This document shows positions 33,936 to 44,555 of a DNA stretch of 64,000 bases, one piece after another (within the stretch, counting starts at the first letter, position 1; every line of letters starts with the position of its first letter). This stretch comes from Globomyces pollinis-pini (lineage: Eukaryota > Chytridiomycota > Chytridiomycetes > Rhizophydiales > Globomycetaceae), in assembly GCA_025399215.1 (NCBI GenBank), contig MU621095.1, forward strand, positions 66,828-130,827. Reading direction: 5' to 3'. A program made the position numbers and the translations under genes. Under the pieces are notes generated by a model. The model ran no database searches, was not told the DNA's origin, and saw nothing but the letters and a program-made list of their open reading frames with translations.

Positions 33936-34051
33936 CACTATGCAAATGATTGATAGTTAATCAACCAGGAAATATTTAAGGTTAGAGTCATGCAGTGTGA
34001 GCTTGATGCTCCCGCGAAACGCATATTGGAAGAACTGAGGCATGAAGCGAT

Positions 34052-34115
34052 CTAAAGAACCTCATAGATACTCCTAAAGAACCTCATAGATACTCCTAAA
34101 GAACCTCATTGATAC
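34052..34115. repeat. 22-bp tandem repeat, three copies
   Basis: Three head-to-tail units of CTAAAGAACCTCATAGATAC type, period 22 bp, lie in the spacer between LST8 and the LRR gene. The first two are identical over TAAAGAACCTCATAGATACT and the third differs at one base (CATTGATAC). Confidence 0.9.
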
Positions 34116-34215
34116 TCAACTGTAATACTTTAACTTATGCTGTGATTCTGTGAGAGAAATTCATTAGTTTATAAATCTATACACGGTAATTTACTACAAA
34201 GGCAAAGTTTTAAAG

Positions 34216-35151
34216 TTAATCCAACCCCAATTCGTAGAGGTTATCGGTGGGATCAATCATTGGGGAATCGGTGACTGTCAAGCAGTAGGCAATCCACAGC
34301 AAATCACTGGATCCATTATAAAACGTATCAAACCACCCAAACACACTTTTGAAGGATTCCTTCAGATTTGGATTGATTTTGAAGTTGAAATCATTAAATT
34401 TGAAATTCGGTTGATCATTTCGATTCAGCATCATTAACATGGGATCAAACCTTTCTTTAATTCTACAATTATAATATCGTAAAAACGACTTTAAATTAAA
34501 GGTGGTTTCGAATATCAAAGTTCCAATAGTATCTTTACCGAGTAATAATCTGCATAATAAATGGTATTGATCTATTGCCAAATCTGGTGCGAGAAACTGC
34601 AATAAGTGTATCTTGATTTCTGTTGGTAAATCCAACAAAATCAACTTCCTGCTAACATCAAAAAAGTTTCTTGTAATAATTTGTTGGTTTTGTTGATGCT
34701 TTCTATTCTGATTTAGGTATTTTGTCAGGGTAACTTGATGAGTTTCTACATAACCTGGATTCCCATTTAAAGAAACCAAAACCAAGTTTCTATTGCTTTG
34801 AACCATTTGTAATACTAATACTACTCCAGCTTCACAAATTTGATTTTCATCCAAATCCAACACTTCACAGGATTTATGAGTAGTCAATACTTCCACTAGT
34901 GCTCTAACTCCTTCAATCCCAATCCCATTGTAACTTAGATTCAAATGCCATAAATTCTTTCGAGTTGAGAGAAATGATGCTATCAGTTTGGCACCAGCAT
35001 CACCAAAATGGTTGGAGAAGAGAGACAATTTATAGACGTTTTCTTTAACCAAAAACAACCTAGAGGCTAATTGTTGGACAGTTGTTAAAGACTGGTGGTC
35101 CAGGTTGGCCTCAAGTTCTGTCATTGTAGGAAGAAAATTATTGATCCTCAT
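34216..35151 (-). CDS. Leucine-rich-repeat protein with F-box-like segment
   Basis: This single-exon frame of about 311 residues starts MRINNFLPTMTELEAN. Residues about 40-130 contain three to four LRRs of the ribonuclease-inhibitor/RanGAP type: VYKLSLFSNHFGDAGAKLI, LWHLNLSYNGIGIEGVRALV, CEVLDLDENQICEAGVVLV and LVLVSLNGNPG. After a Gln/Asn-rich linker, LILLDLPTEIKIHLLQFLAP resembles an F-box helix start (LPxEIxxxLLxFL), and the remainder is unassigned. F-box proteins normally carry the F-box before the LRRs, so this order would be unusual. A generic RI-type LRR protein is the safe call. The start could also be the ATG of MTELEAN, twelve codons downstream. Confidence 0.75.
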   Translation of the reverse strand: MRINNFLPTMTELEANLDHQSLTTVQQLASRLFLVKENVYKLSLFSNHFGDAGAKLIASFLSTRKNLWHLNLSYNGIGIEGVRALVEVLTTHKSCEVLDLDENQICEAGVVLVLQMVQSNRNLVLVSLNGNPGYVETHQVTLTKYLNQNRKHQQNQQIITRNFFDVSRKLILLDLPTEIKIHLLQFLAPDLAIDQYHLLCRLLLGKDTIGTLIFETTFNLKSFLRYYNCRIKERFDPMLMMLNRNDQPNFKFNDFNFKINPNLKESFKSVFGWFDTFYNGSSDLLWIAYCLTVTDSPMIDPTDNLYELGLD

Positions 35152-35277
35152 GACTACTATCAACAGACTGTTACACCATTTAATTACAACAAATCTATCA
35201 CAAGATGCACTTACACGATATAATCATTAATAAATCTATATTGATCATTCGTCTTAAAAAGGTTATGTTGAATGGTG

Positions 35278-37319
35278 TTAATTGGAATGAACGTTATCAT
35301 TTCGATGTGGAGATATCAATTTTGGAGATAATGCCTTGTTCAGAATCTTGGCATCTGTTAGTTTGATGTCTGTTTCAATATGTATTGGATTGTTTCCATT
35401 CTGTTCTTGAGTCGATATCAACATTTCTACGGATTTGGGCAATGATTTTATGTCACTACCATTCAAAACGATGGTTGCTGGGTTATCATCGACATTTTCA
35501 TCTTTCACCATATTTTCTTGAGTTACTTTGTCAGACAACACGGCGTCACAAACAATTTCGGATTTTTCGGTTAATTCACCTGATAGTTTAAAGTTAATCA
35601 TTTCATTTACCGTTAGCTGCTGGTAACTTTGGCTTTACAGCGTTACCCAAACAACTATCACATGTAAAGTCTCTTTTGTTCCATGCATCAACGTCTACGA
35701 CAACATCAGGACCATCAATATGTTTAGCTAGGCATGATATGTGTTGCCAAACTTGACACTCTTCGCAGCAGATGCTTGGTGATCCATCTAAAGGTTAATG
35801 ACTATGTAGCAGTACCATCTAAGTTAACCCCTTTAACACCACATATGCAAGAAAACAGCCATTCATCAAGGTCTGGAGGAGGAGATGGGGAATTCACGAA
35901 AGATTCTACACCATCTGAATCTGACATATAATCATTTTCATCCTCACTGTCCTCATCGGAATCATACTTCTTTCGTTTTGTAACCTTCTTTTTTGGTGGA
36001 GGTTTTTTCCTTTTCACTTTTTTCTTGGGTACTTCATAATCACCACCGTCAAATTGATCATCTTCATCCTTTTTAACATCTTCGAACAAGGGAACTTCAT
36101 ACTTAATTCCTCTTTGTAAGCGCCTTCGTTCGCGCTCTTCCAGTCTTTCTTGTTTGGCCTAATGTTAAAGATAAACTAGTACTTCTTCGGCAGTTGGTGG
36201 TGGACGCTTGGGATTTCGTGATCCCGCTCGAGTTTGTCTGGTGACTGGCTTCATTTCAAGTTTCCGAGCAGCTTCTGCTTCCTCGTCTGCTATACGTTGT
36301 AACTCTTCAAGCATTTGCTGTTCTTCAATTTTTTTCTGCTCTTCTAACCATCTTTTTCTTTCTACACGTTTGGTTTCTGCATGCTATCCATATATTAAAA
36401 AATACTAATACCTCAATATCCGCCAAAACTACAGGCAGCAAATCGTTAGACAAATATTTATAAAGGTTTTTGTCAATCTGATTCTTTGAATCTTGAAATC
36501 GTTCTGGAAACGATAACCAATCATCTCTAGTTTTACAGACCTATCATTATTAAATCCAAAACTTTACTAATGTCCATTTGGTTTTTGAACGTTCAAAAAT
36601 ACTCTCAGTGATTGATTTTCCTGGTGATTCCATACATAATCTTGAATCTAACTTATCAGTTTCTCATCTTGTACCATCAAACAACCAGTATATATTTCCT
36701 TTTGAATCCGATCCAATCGGTTCCACTCTCTAACTCTATCAAAATAACTCCAGTTACCCAACCTCTAGCTTCCAATTCAGTAAAATCTGCATTAAATTTG
36801 AAACTTTCTGGTTTTTCTAGTTGAATTTCGCAAACAAAATGTAAAATGAAGACTCTATCAGATACTTCCAATTGGCTATATTTACTAGTAGCAGGTGAAT
36901 AAGTGAAGAATGGTATTTCAGAATCATCTAGTCTTTTCTGAATTTCACGTTCCAAATACATTAACCAACAGTCCGACCTAAAATAAATTGAATAAATTAT
37001 TAATTACATGATAAATCTATTTTTTGTTGCCATTCTTAACATTTTAAGTTGCAATTCTATAAGCCAATTATCATCTGAATCTTGTATGATGATCTCTTCC
37101 AAATCCTATAAAATATTTAATGATCAAGTAATTACTTCAGTATCGAATTCTTGATTCGTGAATGCTTCTTGAAAGAGTTCTAAGGATTAATAAAACAAAG
37201 ATACGAAAGAATTGACAAACAGCAGCAAACTGCCATAAAGACCTTATTTTTGCTAGTAAGACATCCTTTGATTTTGGATCAATAACCAAAGATCCTTCAG
37301 TTTTGTTTTGATTTTCCAT
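35278..37319 (-). CDS. DDT-domain and PHD-finger chromatin-remodelling factor (RSF1/CECR2-like)
   Basis: The gene has many short exons and starts MENQNKTEGSLVID. Its N-terminal domain is DDT-like: IRSLWQFAAVCQFF, FQEAFTNQEFDTEDLEEII and WLIELQLKML. A region matching the WHIM/RSF1 type follows (DRVFILHFVCEIQLEKP, GWVTGVILIEL). Next come a charged Glu/Arg linker and a Lys-rich segment (KKKVKRKKPPPKKKVTKRKK). The C-terminal PHD finger has ligands in order: CICGVKG, ICCEECQVWQHISC and FTCDSC. A disordered tail ends at 35278. Such proteins are accessory subunits of ISWI-type remodellers and read histone H3 tails. The start codon is only 12 bp from that of the divergent OMA1 gene. The exact family name is inferred; the DDT and PHD calls are firm. 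Confidence 0.78.
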
Positions 37320-37331
37320 AAAGAAACTTTG

Positions 37332-38408
37332 ATGATTTTTCAGAATTTGTTCTACAAAAACATTGGAATTTCTTTAAGGTTCAATTCAAGTCTGATACCG
37401 AAATTAAAGAACCAGAAACAGTTAAAGTATTTCAAATCTAGTAATGGATAGTCATTTGATTTGTTAGGACAAAATACTTCTTTATATTATAACAAACGTA
37501 TATGGATTTGGGTAGGTGTAGTCGTGTCTTTATCTGGTATTTACTATGTCAACCATTTGGAAAGAGTACCAATTTCAAATAGAACTAGATTTATGAATAT
37601 TTCTTTAGAACAAGAATTGGCTATTGCTCAATCTCAGTTTAATCAACTAATGCATCAATATAAACATCAAATTTTACCTGATTACCATCCAACTACAAAA
37701 TTTGTTAGGAAAGTGGCCAGTGATTTGATAAAAGGTAAAATAAATTGCATCAAACTATTAGTCAGTGGAATGACTGGTGTGAATTGGGAAGTGTTTGTGA
37801 TTCAGGATAAGGAAACAAATGCGTTTGTCCTCCCAGGTACATATATCGAACATTAATTTAGTAAGGCGGGAAAATATTTGTATTTACTGGTCTATTACCA
37901 ATCGCTCAAGATGCTGACGGCTTAGCTGCTGTATTGGGACATGAGGTAGATGTCACTTTATAAGTAATTTTAGATTGCACATCAGGTTGCAAGGCATGGG
38001 GCTGAGAAATTGGTTTGGCTATCTGGAATATTTGTAGCCAGATTCCTCATATCTATTATTTTCGATCCTGGTGTATTGTTTACTACTTTGTTCCTGAAGT
38101 TTGGCCTTGAAGTGATTTCTCAATACTGATTTAGTAGATGCCCTTTTCAAGAACGTGCGAAAAAGAAGCAGATTACATTGGTTTGCTTTTGATGTCTAAA
38201 GCCTGCTATGATCCTCATGCGGCAGTAAATATGTGGGAAAGAATGAAATTGGTGACTGGTAGCGAAACCTCCGAATATTTAAGTACACATCCATCTAACG
38301 GTAAGTTCAATATCTCACTCACCGTAAGATAATCGAATATTAAAAATTAAAGAATGGATGAGAGAAGCTGAACAACAGCGTGATGAATCTAATTGCTCAC
38401 ATGTATAA
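37332..38408 (+). CDS. OMA1: Mitochondrial inner-membrane metalloendopeptidase OMA1 (M48 family)
   Basis: Seven exons with introns of about 26-29 nt give about 300 residues. The first exon encodes a basic, amphipathic presequence (MIFQNLFYKNIGISLRFNSS). One TM helix follows (RIWIWVGVVVSLSGIYYV). The M48 core shows NAFVLPGGKIFVFTGLL, the zinc motif HEIAHQVARHGAEKL (HExxH) and CEKEADYIGLLLMSKACYDP, which carries the third ligand Glu. STHPSN near the end is also typical. OMA1 degrades or processes inner-membrane proteins under stress and cleaves OPA1 in animals. The gene is complete and ends in a short polar tail. The HExxH Glu immediately precedes an intron-spliced junction (HE|IAH). Confidence 0.92.
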
Positions 38409-38626
38409 TTATCATACAATTTAACCATAGTTGGCCCATTCTTACGATAGTTTTAAACGACTGAGTCCGTCCATTAGATTTTCTTAAATAAACATCTGGA
38501 TTTTAATCATTTATGCAAACGTCTACCATTCATTCTAATCGCTTTAATCTCAATTCCTGTCATTTCTTATTTATCTTGATCTACAGTACCACTATGGGTT
38601 GTTGAACTTTGCAATTTTTTTCTCAT

Positions 38627-39653
38627 ATGTCTTACAATGGAATAGGGTTATCAACAGCCAGAGGGACGGGTACTAATGGATTTGTGCAAAGGAATTTATC
38701 GTATCTAAAACCTCGTCAGGTAGTGAGGAAGGATGTGGTTAATTACATGGATGCTCCAGAACATCAACTGAGTAGACCGGCAAACATGGAAATTTTAGAT
38801 CATGAACGAAAGAGGTTGGTTGAAATCAAATGTTTGGAACTGGAAGATGAGTTGACTGAAAAGGGTTTGGATGAAGATGAAGTTGAAGTGCAAGTGGAAG
38901 CTTTACGAACAAAATTGTTACAAAATATGGATGAAATGAAAGAAGAACATGTAAAAATGAAAGATTGGCAAGTTCATCACCTGGCTGAAGCGAAGGAGCG
39001 ACAGAATAAAAAGTTTGAGGATGCGTTTGGAATCAAGTCTACCCATAAACATGGTGCATCATTTGATCGAGAAACTCAAGTAATTTAAATTCAAAATATT
39101 TATTCACTATCAGGAACAAAAAAAACTGGATCGAGAAAATGAAAGACAACGTCGTAATATTGAAATGGAGGAGAACCGCCGTAACAGATACGATCGAGAG
39201 AAAGAAGATAATCGAGAACGAGAGCGAAGACCGGCTTATCGACGAAGTGCATCAAGATCTGTTTCTCCACGCAAACAATCAAGATCTATCTCACCTCGAA
39301 AGAGGTCTGTCTCACCTCCACCAAGCGTCAAAGTGGATAGAAATGATCGAAAATCTTCACCAGTCCTTCCAAAATCACCCCCTCGTCAAAGAAGAAGGTT
39401 TGAATCACCTCCTAGAAAGCGGGAGCATTCGGTAGAAAAAGACCCAGAAGTTCGTCCTCCACGTCGTAGCAGATTGGAAACTTCCCGCAGAGATTCTCGC
39501 TCCCCTGATGGGCGTGACACTGGTCGAGGTAGAGGGTCTCGTAGTAGATCACGGGAAGTGCGACTTCGAAGAAAGCGTAATGACTCCTCTGATGAAAGCA
39601 GCGGTTCGGCCTCAGATACCAGTTCAAACTCATCTGATTCAAACTCTGATTAA
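38627..39653 (+). CDS. CWC21: Spliceosomal protein CWC21/SRRM2-like (cwf21 domain plus RS tail)
   Basis: Two exons separated by one intron (about 34 nt near 39081-39114) encode about 330 residues. The N-terminus MSYNGIGLSTARGTGTNGFV followed by QRNLSYLKP is the hallmark of Cwc21/SRRM2, which contacts Prp8 near the catalytic centre. A cwf21 helical domain follows (HERKRLVEIKCLELEDELTE, then DEDEVEVQVEALR). The C-terminal half is Arg/Ser-rich with several SPRK/RSxSPR motifs, as in animal SRRM2 and unlike the short yeast Cwc21. It ends in an Asp/Ser stretch. The role is pre-mRNA splicing in the nucleus, fitting a genome with many tiny introns. Confidence 0.88.
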
Positions 39654-39763
39654 ATGGCTTTACATTAATAAAAGTTCCAAAAGTCTTTTTGACATTTTTG
39701 AATTATCAGGTGACCCTAGAAAACACGACTAAATTTCGCGTAAATTTTGATTTTTATTATAAA

Positions 39764-41966
39764 ATGACCAAATATACTCAAGCGATAGAGCCGAAAATAA
39801 AACCGCAATTGAAGTCAAAAATAGAGGAATCATGGAGTGAAGTTGGTTCAACCGTTAATATCCCCAAATATTACAGTCAAGAATCGCACAATGAAGAATT
39901 AAAATCATTATATAAAACCATACATCAGAATATACAATCAGTCCAACCAAAGGTGAAAAAGCCAGCGCATACCAAAATCATTAGTTCTGCAAATAGGGTA
40001 GTTAAACCTGATAAACGACCTGTAGTGACAATGTTGGATGATACTTGCCCTCCAGCGGCAGAACAATCGGCACATCGAAGATATCTAGCAGTATATCCTT
40101 GTGCGAGTACGTTATTAGCAAAGAAATGGGATGATGCTACTTGGACACGACATCGTGATAAAATCAAGTCAATGAGACCTGCTATTGATAACAAAAACCC
40201 AATAGCATCAAACCCAAAATCTCAACATAAAACAGTTGATGCTAGAGGTAACTATAACAACTTTTAACCTCTACAGAAAAAGAAAAACAAATTGAACGTG
40301 AAAATGAAATATTGTTGAAACGAATTGCTCGACAACGAAACTTACATCCAGATGGTGTTGGTACTGTAGACAAAACTTCCAAAAAGAACAAGAACAAAAC
40401 GAATTCAACTAAATTTCATCCATCCTCTGATTTTGCTAGAAAACATCAACAAGCAAAAGAAAAGATTGAAAAGGAAAATCAAGTAACAGCTGCTAAATTT
40501 AATATTAGATATTATTGCGACGTATTCAGAACAAGAAACCCATTTATGAATCCAAACAATGGACACTGGAACGACAAGAACATTTGAAACATTTACTGAT
40601 AATGACGAAATATCCAGAAGCATACCAGAAAGCCAAAGAACGTGAAAAACGATTGAACAAACAACAAATTCCAAGATCTGAATCGTTAATATTCACCAAA
40701 ATTGAAATTAATGATACAATTAGACAACAGTCGAATTCAGTGGTAACAAATAATAGTGTAATGCCTCTCGATATTGAAGATATCGAAGATGATAAAGAAA
40801 GTCGGGGGTCTGATCAAGACGAGAGTGTACAACATTCTATAAAGGAATCTCCTATGTCAGGTGAAATTAACAATGTCCAAAATTTTGTAAAGGAGTCTAA
40901 TGATCATGGATCAAGAGATGGGATTCATAATCAAGCTGATCACATTATGCAAAAATCTAATCCAAATAGTACCATGCAACTGAGGGTTAAAAAAGTGGAT
41001 AGTGATCAATTTAGTGAAAGTGATGATTCTAGCGCGAAGGATTTGTGTGTCACTAATGGGACCAATAACTACAGTTATAGGCAAGCAGCTTCTAACAATT
41101 CAGTTTCAAAGCCAGTGCTAGTGGACATGTCTGAATTTGATATGTATCACGAGTCTATAGATTCTAGTGGTGCTTTCAACCAAACTGATCAAGGAAGTGC
41201 TTTCCTTTCGGAAGTCCAATTACTTGGAGAGAAATTACTGAATATAACGGTACAACCAGAAACAATCGTTGAAGAAGACAAAAATAGCCAATTGGTTTCG
41301 AAACCAGATCTCGTGGAAAGATCAGCATCGTCTTATAAAAGGGTACAACCAGAATCGATGACCAGGGAAGAAATTAACCACGCTGTCAAGAACAGCTTTA
41401 GGAATGTGGTTTCTAGCAACCCAGTTTCGAAACCAGTGGTTGTAGATATGTCAGAATTTGATATGTATCACGAGTCTATAGATTCTAGTGCTGCTTTCAA
41501 GCCATCGGATCAAGGTAGTGCGTTCCTTACGGAAGTCCAATTACTTGGAGAAAAGCTACTGACTAACTTGCCCGTACAGCCAGCAACCGTGACTGAAGAA
41601 GATAACGTCAAGTATACCCCAAATAACCCTCTGCTTTCAGAAGATGTCAATACCCATGAGCAGCGGAAAACCACGTCTAATAACTTCAACACATCCCTCC
41701 GTAGCTCGCATTCTTTATCAAAGGAATTGAATATGGCAGAGCAAAAGACTATACCCAGTTACCTAGAAAACAGTTGGGAGTCTATATCTGTTACAGCTTC
41801 CAAGAGCAATCTACAGAATGGTCAAAAACTTCAGTCATCTTCCAGCATCGACGAGTGGACCACTCCATCACAAGCTCCCATAGCTTCTGAATACAGTATC
41901 GACAGAAACCCAAATGTTGTCGAAACTAACCCTGATCTAAATGATACTTTAGACTTTTTCGATTAA
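39764..41966 (+). CDS. CFAP97/Hemingway-like ciliary protein candidate with internal duplication
   Basis: Three exons (introns of about 27 nt near 40251-40277 and 26 nt near 40483-40508) encode roughly 715 residues starting MTKYTQAIEPK. An N-terminal module reads HRRYL..., HRDKIKSMRPAIDNKNP and EKEKQIERENEILLKRIARQ. The helix recurs as KEKIEKENQILLRRIQNKKP. The pattern H-x-x-K-(I/V)-x-x-x-x-P-x-(I/V)-D-x-K-x-P followed by IERENxxLLxKI is what I know from the KIAA1430/CFAP97 family. The C-terminal 450 residues are disordered. They contain a tandem ~57-residue duplication, each copy with VDMSEFDMYHESIDSS and a SEVQLLGEKLL-type segment, around 41092-41260 and 41416-41590. Fragments of this gene recur in the zinc-finger array downstream. 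The family call is moderate; no other domain is visible. Confidence 0.6.
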
Positions 41967-42364
41967 ATCGTTTTTAAACTAGTAAGCGTTCTTACAATAT
42001 AAAAAGATGTAAAATAGCCTGATCTCTTAATTAGTAAGTTTCATGCAGCAAAAGATTCAATTTTTTTTAAGGGCGTACGTATTTAGAGACTCATAGCTGC
42101 ATTAGAAATTGAAAGAGATGAACGAGCAATCAAAAATAACAAGCAAACGTCCATGCAATATATGACCAAATACCTTTTTTTGTAAAATAAAAGCACTTAA
42201 TATAGTATTTAAAGTGTAACTATTGAATAAGCTAAACTAAGAGTGGAAATTAAACCCAAGAATTTCCAGCATAATACCAGATCATCACCACTTTGGCAAA
42301 CGTTTGACACGTGGACTTTCATGACTCGAAACATAAAAACCCTTTTCCTGAAACGGCTTCAAAA
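41967..42364. other. Spacer upstream of zinc-finger copy A; source region for later repeat units
   Basis: This 398-bp spacer follows the CFAP97-like stop. Its first ~100 bp (poly-T/A-rich, with TTTTTAAACTAGTAAGCG) are recognisably copied in several later spacers of the array, which marks it as part of the duplicated unit. The promoter element of copy A lies at 42278-42310. Confidence 0.6.
42278..42310 (+). promoter_or_regulatory. Conserved upstream element, copy A
   Basis: A diverged version of the array element: GATCATCACCACTTTGG followed by GTTTGACAC, 55-87 bp before the start codon. It keeps the ATCACC core and the TGACAC end. Confidence 0.5.
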
Positions 42365-42715
42365 ATGAAATATTTTTGCCCAATCTGCCCCGTAACCTTT
42401 CTTCGATCAGAACATAGGACAAGACATCAGGCCATTCACACCAGTCAAAAACCTCACATCTGTCATCATTGTGATCGTGCTTTCACTAGACAAGATTCGT
42501 TGAGAAGGCATTTCAAAGTTCATGAACGTGCAATTCCTTGGAATCGGGATTCGCTTATGGATTACTGCAGACGGTATATTGCAAGTACTCGAACGATATC
42601 ACCAACAGAGTTATTTCCATCGGCAAAAATTACATCCATGACTATTGAAACTCAGAAACAATCCAGTCGCTCTAAACGTAATCAAGTGATGTCCATCAAG
42701 AATTTGATTTCCTAG
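42365..42715 (+). CDS. C2H2 zinc-finger protein, array copy A (both fingers intact)
   Basis: This intronless 116-residue frame starts MKYFCPICPVTFLRSE. Finger 1 has ligands C-PI-C...H-QAI-H and finger 2 C-HH-C...H-FKV-H, joined by HTSQKPHIC. All eight zinc ligands are present. It continues into WNRDSLMDYCRRYIAST, a variable Ser/Pro region, and ends SKRNQVMSIKNLIS. The paired fingers suggest a DNA-binding factor of the fungal Mig1/Msn2 type. The conserved blocks after the fingers are not part of any family I know. It is one of seven same-strand copies. Confidence 0.82.
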   Translation: MKYFCPICPVTFLRSEHRTRHQAIHTSQKPHICHHCDRAFTRQDSLRRHFKVHERAIPWNRDSLMDYCRRYIASTRTISPTELFPSAKITSMTIETQKQSSRSKRNQVMSIKNLIS

Positions 42716-43374
42716 CCTTCTCTGTCTTACTTTTTTTTGCATCTTTCCAATAAACTAGTATTTATACTTGTTGTTTAGTCCTTGTGAGTTATATACTAAA
42801 CATATTCCAAATTAGTTAACTATTCTGAATTAATTAACCATTCTCGAATTTTGAACCGCTAAATCTTCAGTTTTTATGAAGCTAATACAATTGAATATTG
42901 AAATTTAGATTGTTACAGCTCTAGCAAGGCAATGCCTTGATAGAACTCAAAGCCTTCAAGGTATTGAGTTCAATTAAGAGTTTCGTTTGAATTAGCAAGA
43001 AAATTAGACTGACAATATTCTTTATGGGGACGCTTTTCAAAGTGATGGTTTTGAAACAAGTCCCGCCCTTTGAAATTAAATTATAGATTCACTGAGCTAC
43101 TTATACATAACAGAGACTAATGAGCAATCACATGTAAAAAAACTACCTTTATACCAGGAATAATGCGACACTGTTTGCTACTTTTGTTAAATAAATGGTG
43201 GTCTGGATAGCATCTAAAGAGATATTTAAACGAGTCAAAATAAGAGGGAAATTGAAACCTAAAGGGTCCACCTCAATGCATTGTCGATCACCGCTTTTGA
43301 TGAAATTGGTGTGACCATGTGAAACGTTTGCCCAATCTTCCAGCTTGAAAAACTATCACTAAAAAACCCAAAAT
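42716..43374. other. Spacer A-B
   Basis: This 659-bp AT-rich spacer carries a CCCGCCC box at 43061-43070 and the proximal array element at 43283-43316. No frame or RNA gene is supported. Confidence 0.5.
43283..43316 (+). promoter_or_regulatory. Conserved upstream element, copy B
   Basis: ATCACCGCTTTTGAT (an inverted repeat ATCA...TGAT) followed by TTGGTGTGACC, 59-92 bp before the start of copy B. Confidence 0.6.
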
Positions 43375-43722
43375 ATGAAATATGCTTGCGCATTCTGTTC
43401 TCTAACATTTTTTCGATCAGAGAATAGGAAACAACATCAAGCTGTTCATACTGGCTCCAATCATATTTGCTTCTATTGTGATCGTGCTTTTATTAAACAA
43501 GATTCGTTGACAAGACATTTCAAAATTCATGAAAGTATCACTACTTGGAATCGAGATACGTTCACGTATTGCTGTATGCATTATATTGAAAGCACTCATC
43601 GCATATCACCGCCAGGGTCGTCGGTTATTACATCCTCCACCTTGAAAATTCAGGAACAACCCGTGAGATCAGGTCGTTCTAAACGTAATCAAGTGATGTC
43701 TATCAAGCATTTGGTATCTTAG
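43375..43722 (+). CDS. C2H2 zinc-finger protein, array copy B (ligands intact, shortened linker)
   Basis: This intronless 115-residue frame starts MKYACAFCSLTFFRSENRKQ. All eight zinc ligands are present (C-AF-C, H-QAV-H; C-FY-C, H-FKI-H). The linker HTGSNHIC is one residue shorter than in copies A and G; copy E shares this deletion and the CAFC finger start. The middle block has drifted (WNRDTFTYCCMHYIEST), but the C-terminal SKRNQVMSIKHLVS is unchanged. Like its neighbours it is probably a DNA-binding factor. Confidence 0.78.
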   Translation: MKYACAFCSLTFFRSENRKQHQAVHTGSNHICFYCDRAFIKQDSLTRHFKIHESITTWNRDTFTYCCMHYIESTHRISPPGSSVITSSTLKIQEQPVRSGRSKRNQVMSIKHLVS

Positions 43723-44120
43723 CCACTTCCTTTCTTACCAATAAACCTAGTTGTCATATATTTGGCTGAAGCTTTTGAGGACCATAATCTTCTAAAACAC
43801 ACAAGCTGAAATCGAAAACCGCTCTTGCTTCAGTTTTCTATCAAGATGGAGCTTTTTATGGATCAAAAAATTGGGGTGATGATCATCCAATTTTATCTTT
43901 TTCAAACTGAGTTGAATCTTGATGTGAAGAGCTAGGGATGAAACACTAACAGATGAAAGGTGGTCTCCAACGATAGCTGAATAGCAAGATACATATGACA
44001 AATCCCCAAAATTAAGTAGTGTTAGTTGAGGAAGCGTGAGCGTTACTGTCAGAGTTCAATTTCTTGTTACCGTATTGATAAGTGGATTCAACCATAAGTT
44101 CCGAAGATGGACTAATTAAC

Positions 44121-44240
44121 AAATGTTGTCGAAAACGACCATTCTTTAGTCTTTTTCGATTCAATGGTTTTTTTAACTAGTAGTTATTCTGCTTTCATAT
44201 GTTGTTTCATGAAGAATAAAGATTGGACTTTTTTCAAGTA
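44121..44240 (+). pseudogene. Remnant of CFAP97-like gene 3' end in spacer B-C
   Basis: AAATGTTGTCGAAAACGACC, then TTAGTCTTTTTCGATTCAAT and TTTTTTTAACTAGTAGTTAT, align with the last codons and 3' flank of the CFAP97-like gene (from about 41911 to 42070). The stop codon and frame are not preserved. The match runs on into GTTTCATGAAGAATAAAGAT. Confidence 0.65.
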
Positions 44241-44440
44241 AAAATCCAGATCCCGCTCATTAATCGTCAATTCGGCCTGTTGATAGAGATCAGCAAGCAA
44301 TCGAACGTAACAAACAACTAACTCCATGGATAATTCGACATCAATTGCAACTTTATTGCAGTTTTAGTAACAGTTCAGGCGACACTTAAACAAGCCAAAG
44401 TAGGAGAGAAGCTGAATACAAAAGGTATCCATTTTCTGAA

Positions 44441-44477
44441 GGATCAATCACCGCTTTTGATAAATATAGTGTGACAC
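44441..44477 (+). promoter_or_regulatory. Conserved upstream element, copy C
   Basis: GATCAATCACCGCTTTTGAT followed by TAAATATAGTGTGACAC, 79-115 bp before the start. It contains both dyads: ATCA-N7-TGAT and GTGTGACAC (GTGT-N-ACAC). Confidence 0.65.
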
Positions 44478-44555
44478 TACTAATCGTTTAACATGTGGAA
44501 TTTCGTCATCCTGAACTTTAAAAAATCTGTTGATTATTACTAAAAAACTTAAACA

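Larger units (their letters stand above)
43723..44555. other. Spacer B-C
   Basis: This 833-bp spacer contains a decayed fragment of the CFAP97-like 3' end (44121-44240), a CCCGCTC box at about 44251 and the proximal element of copy C. The stretch just after copy B (TGAAATCGAAAACCGCTC region, about 43805-43860) resembles the stretch after copy E (about 47405-47455). Confidence 0.5.

Noticed and set aside
34052..34115. Three 22-bp repeats considered as a CRISPR-like array
   Set aside because: The units abut with no spacers and the context is a eukaryotic nuclear genome; simple tandem repeat.
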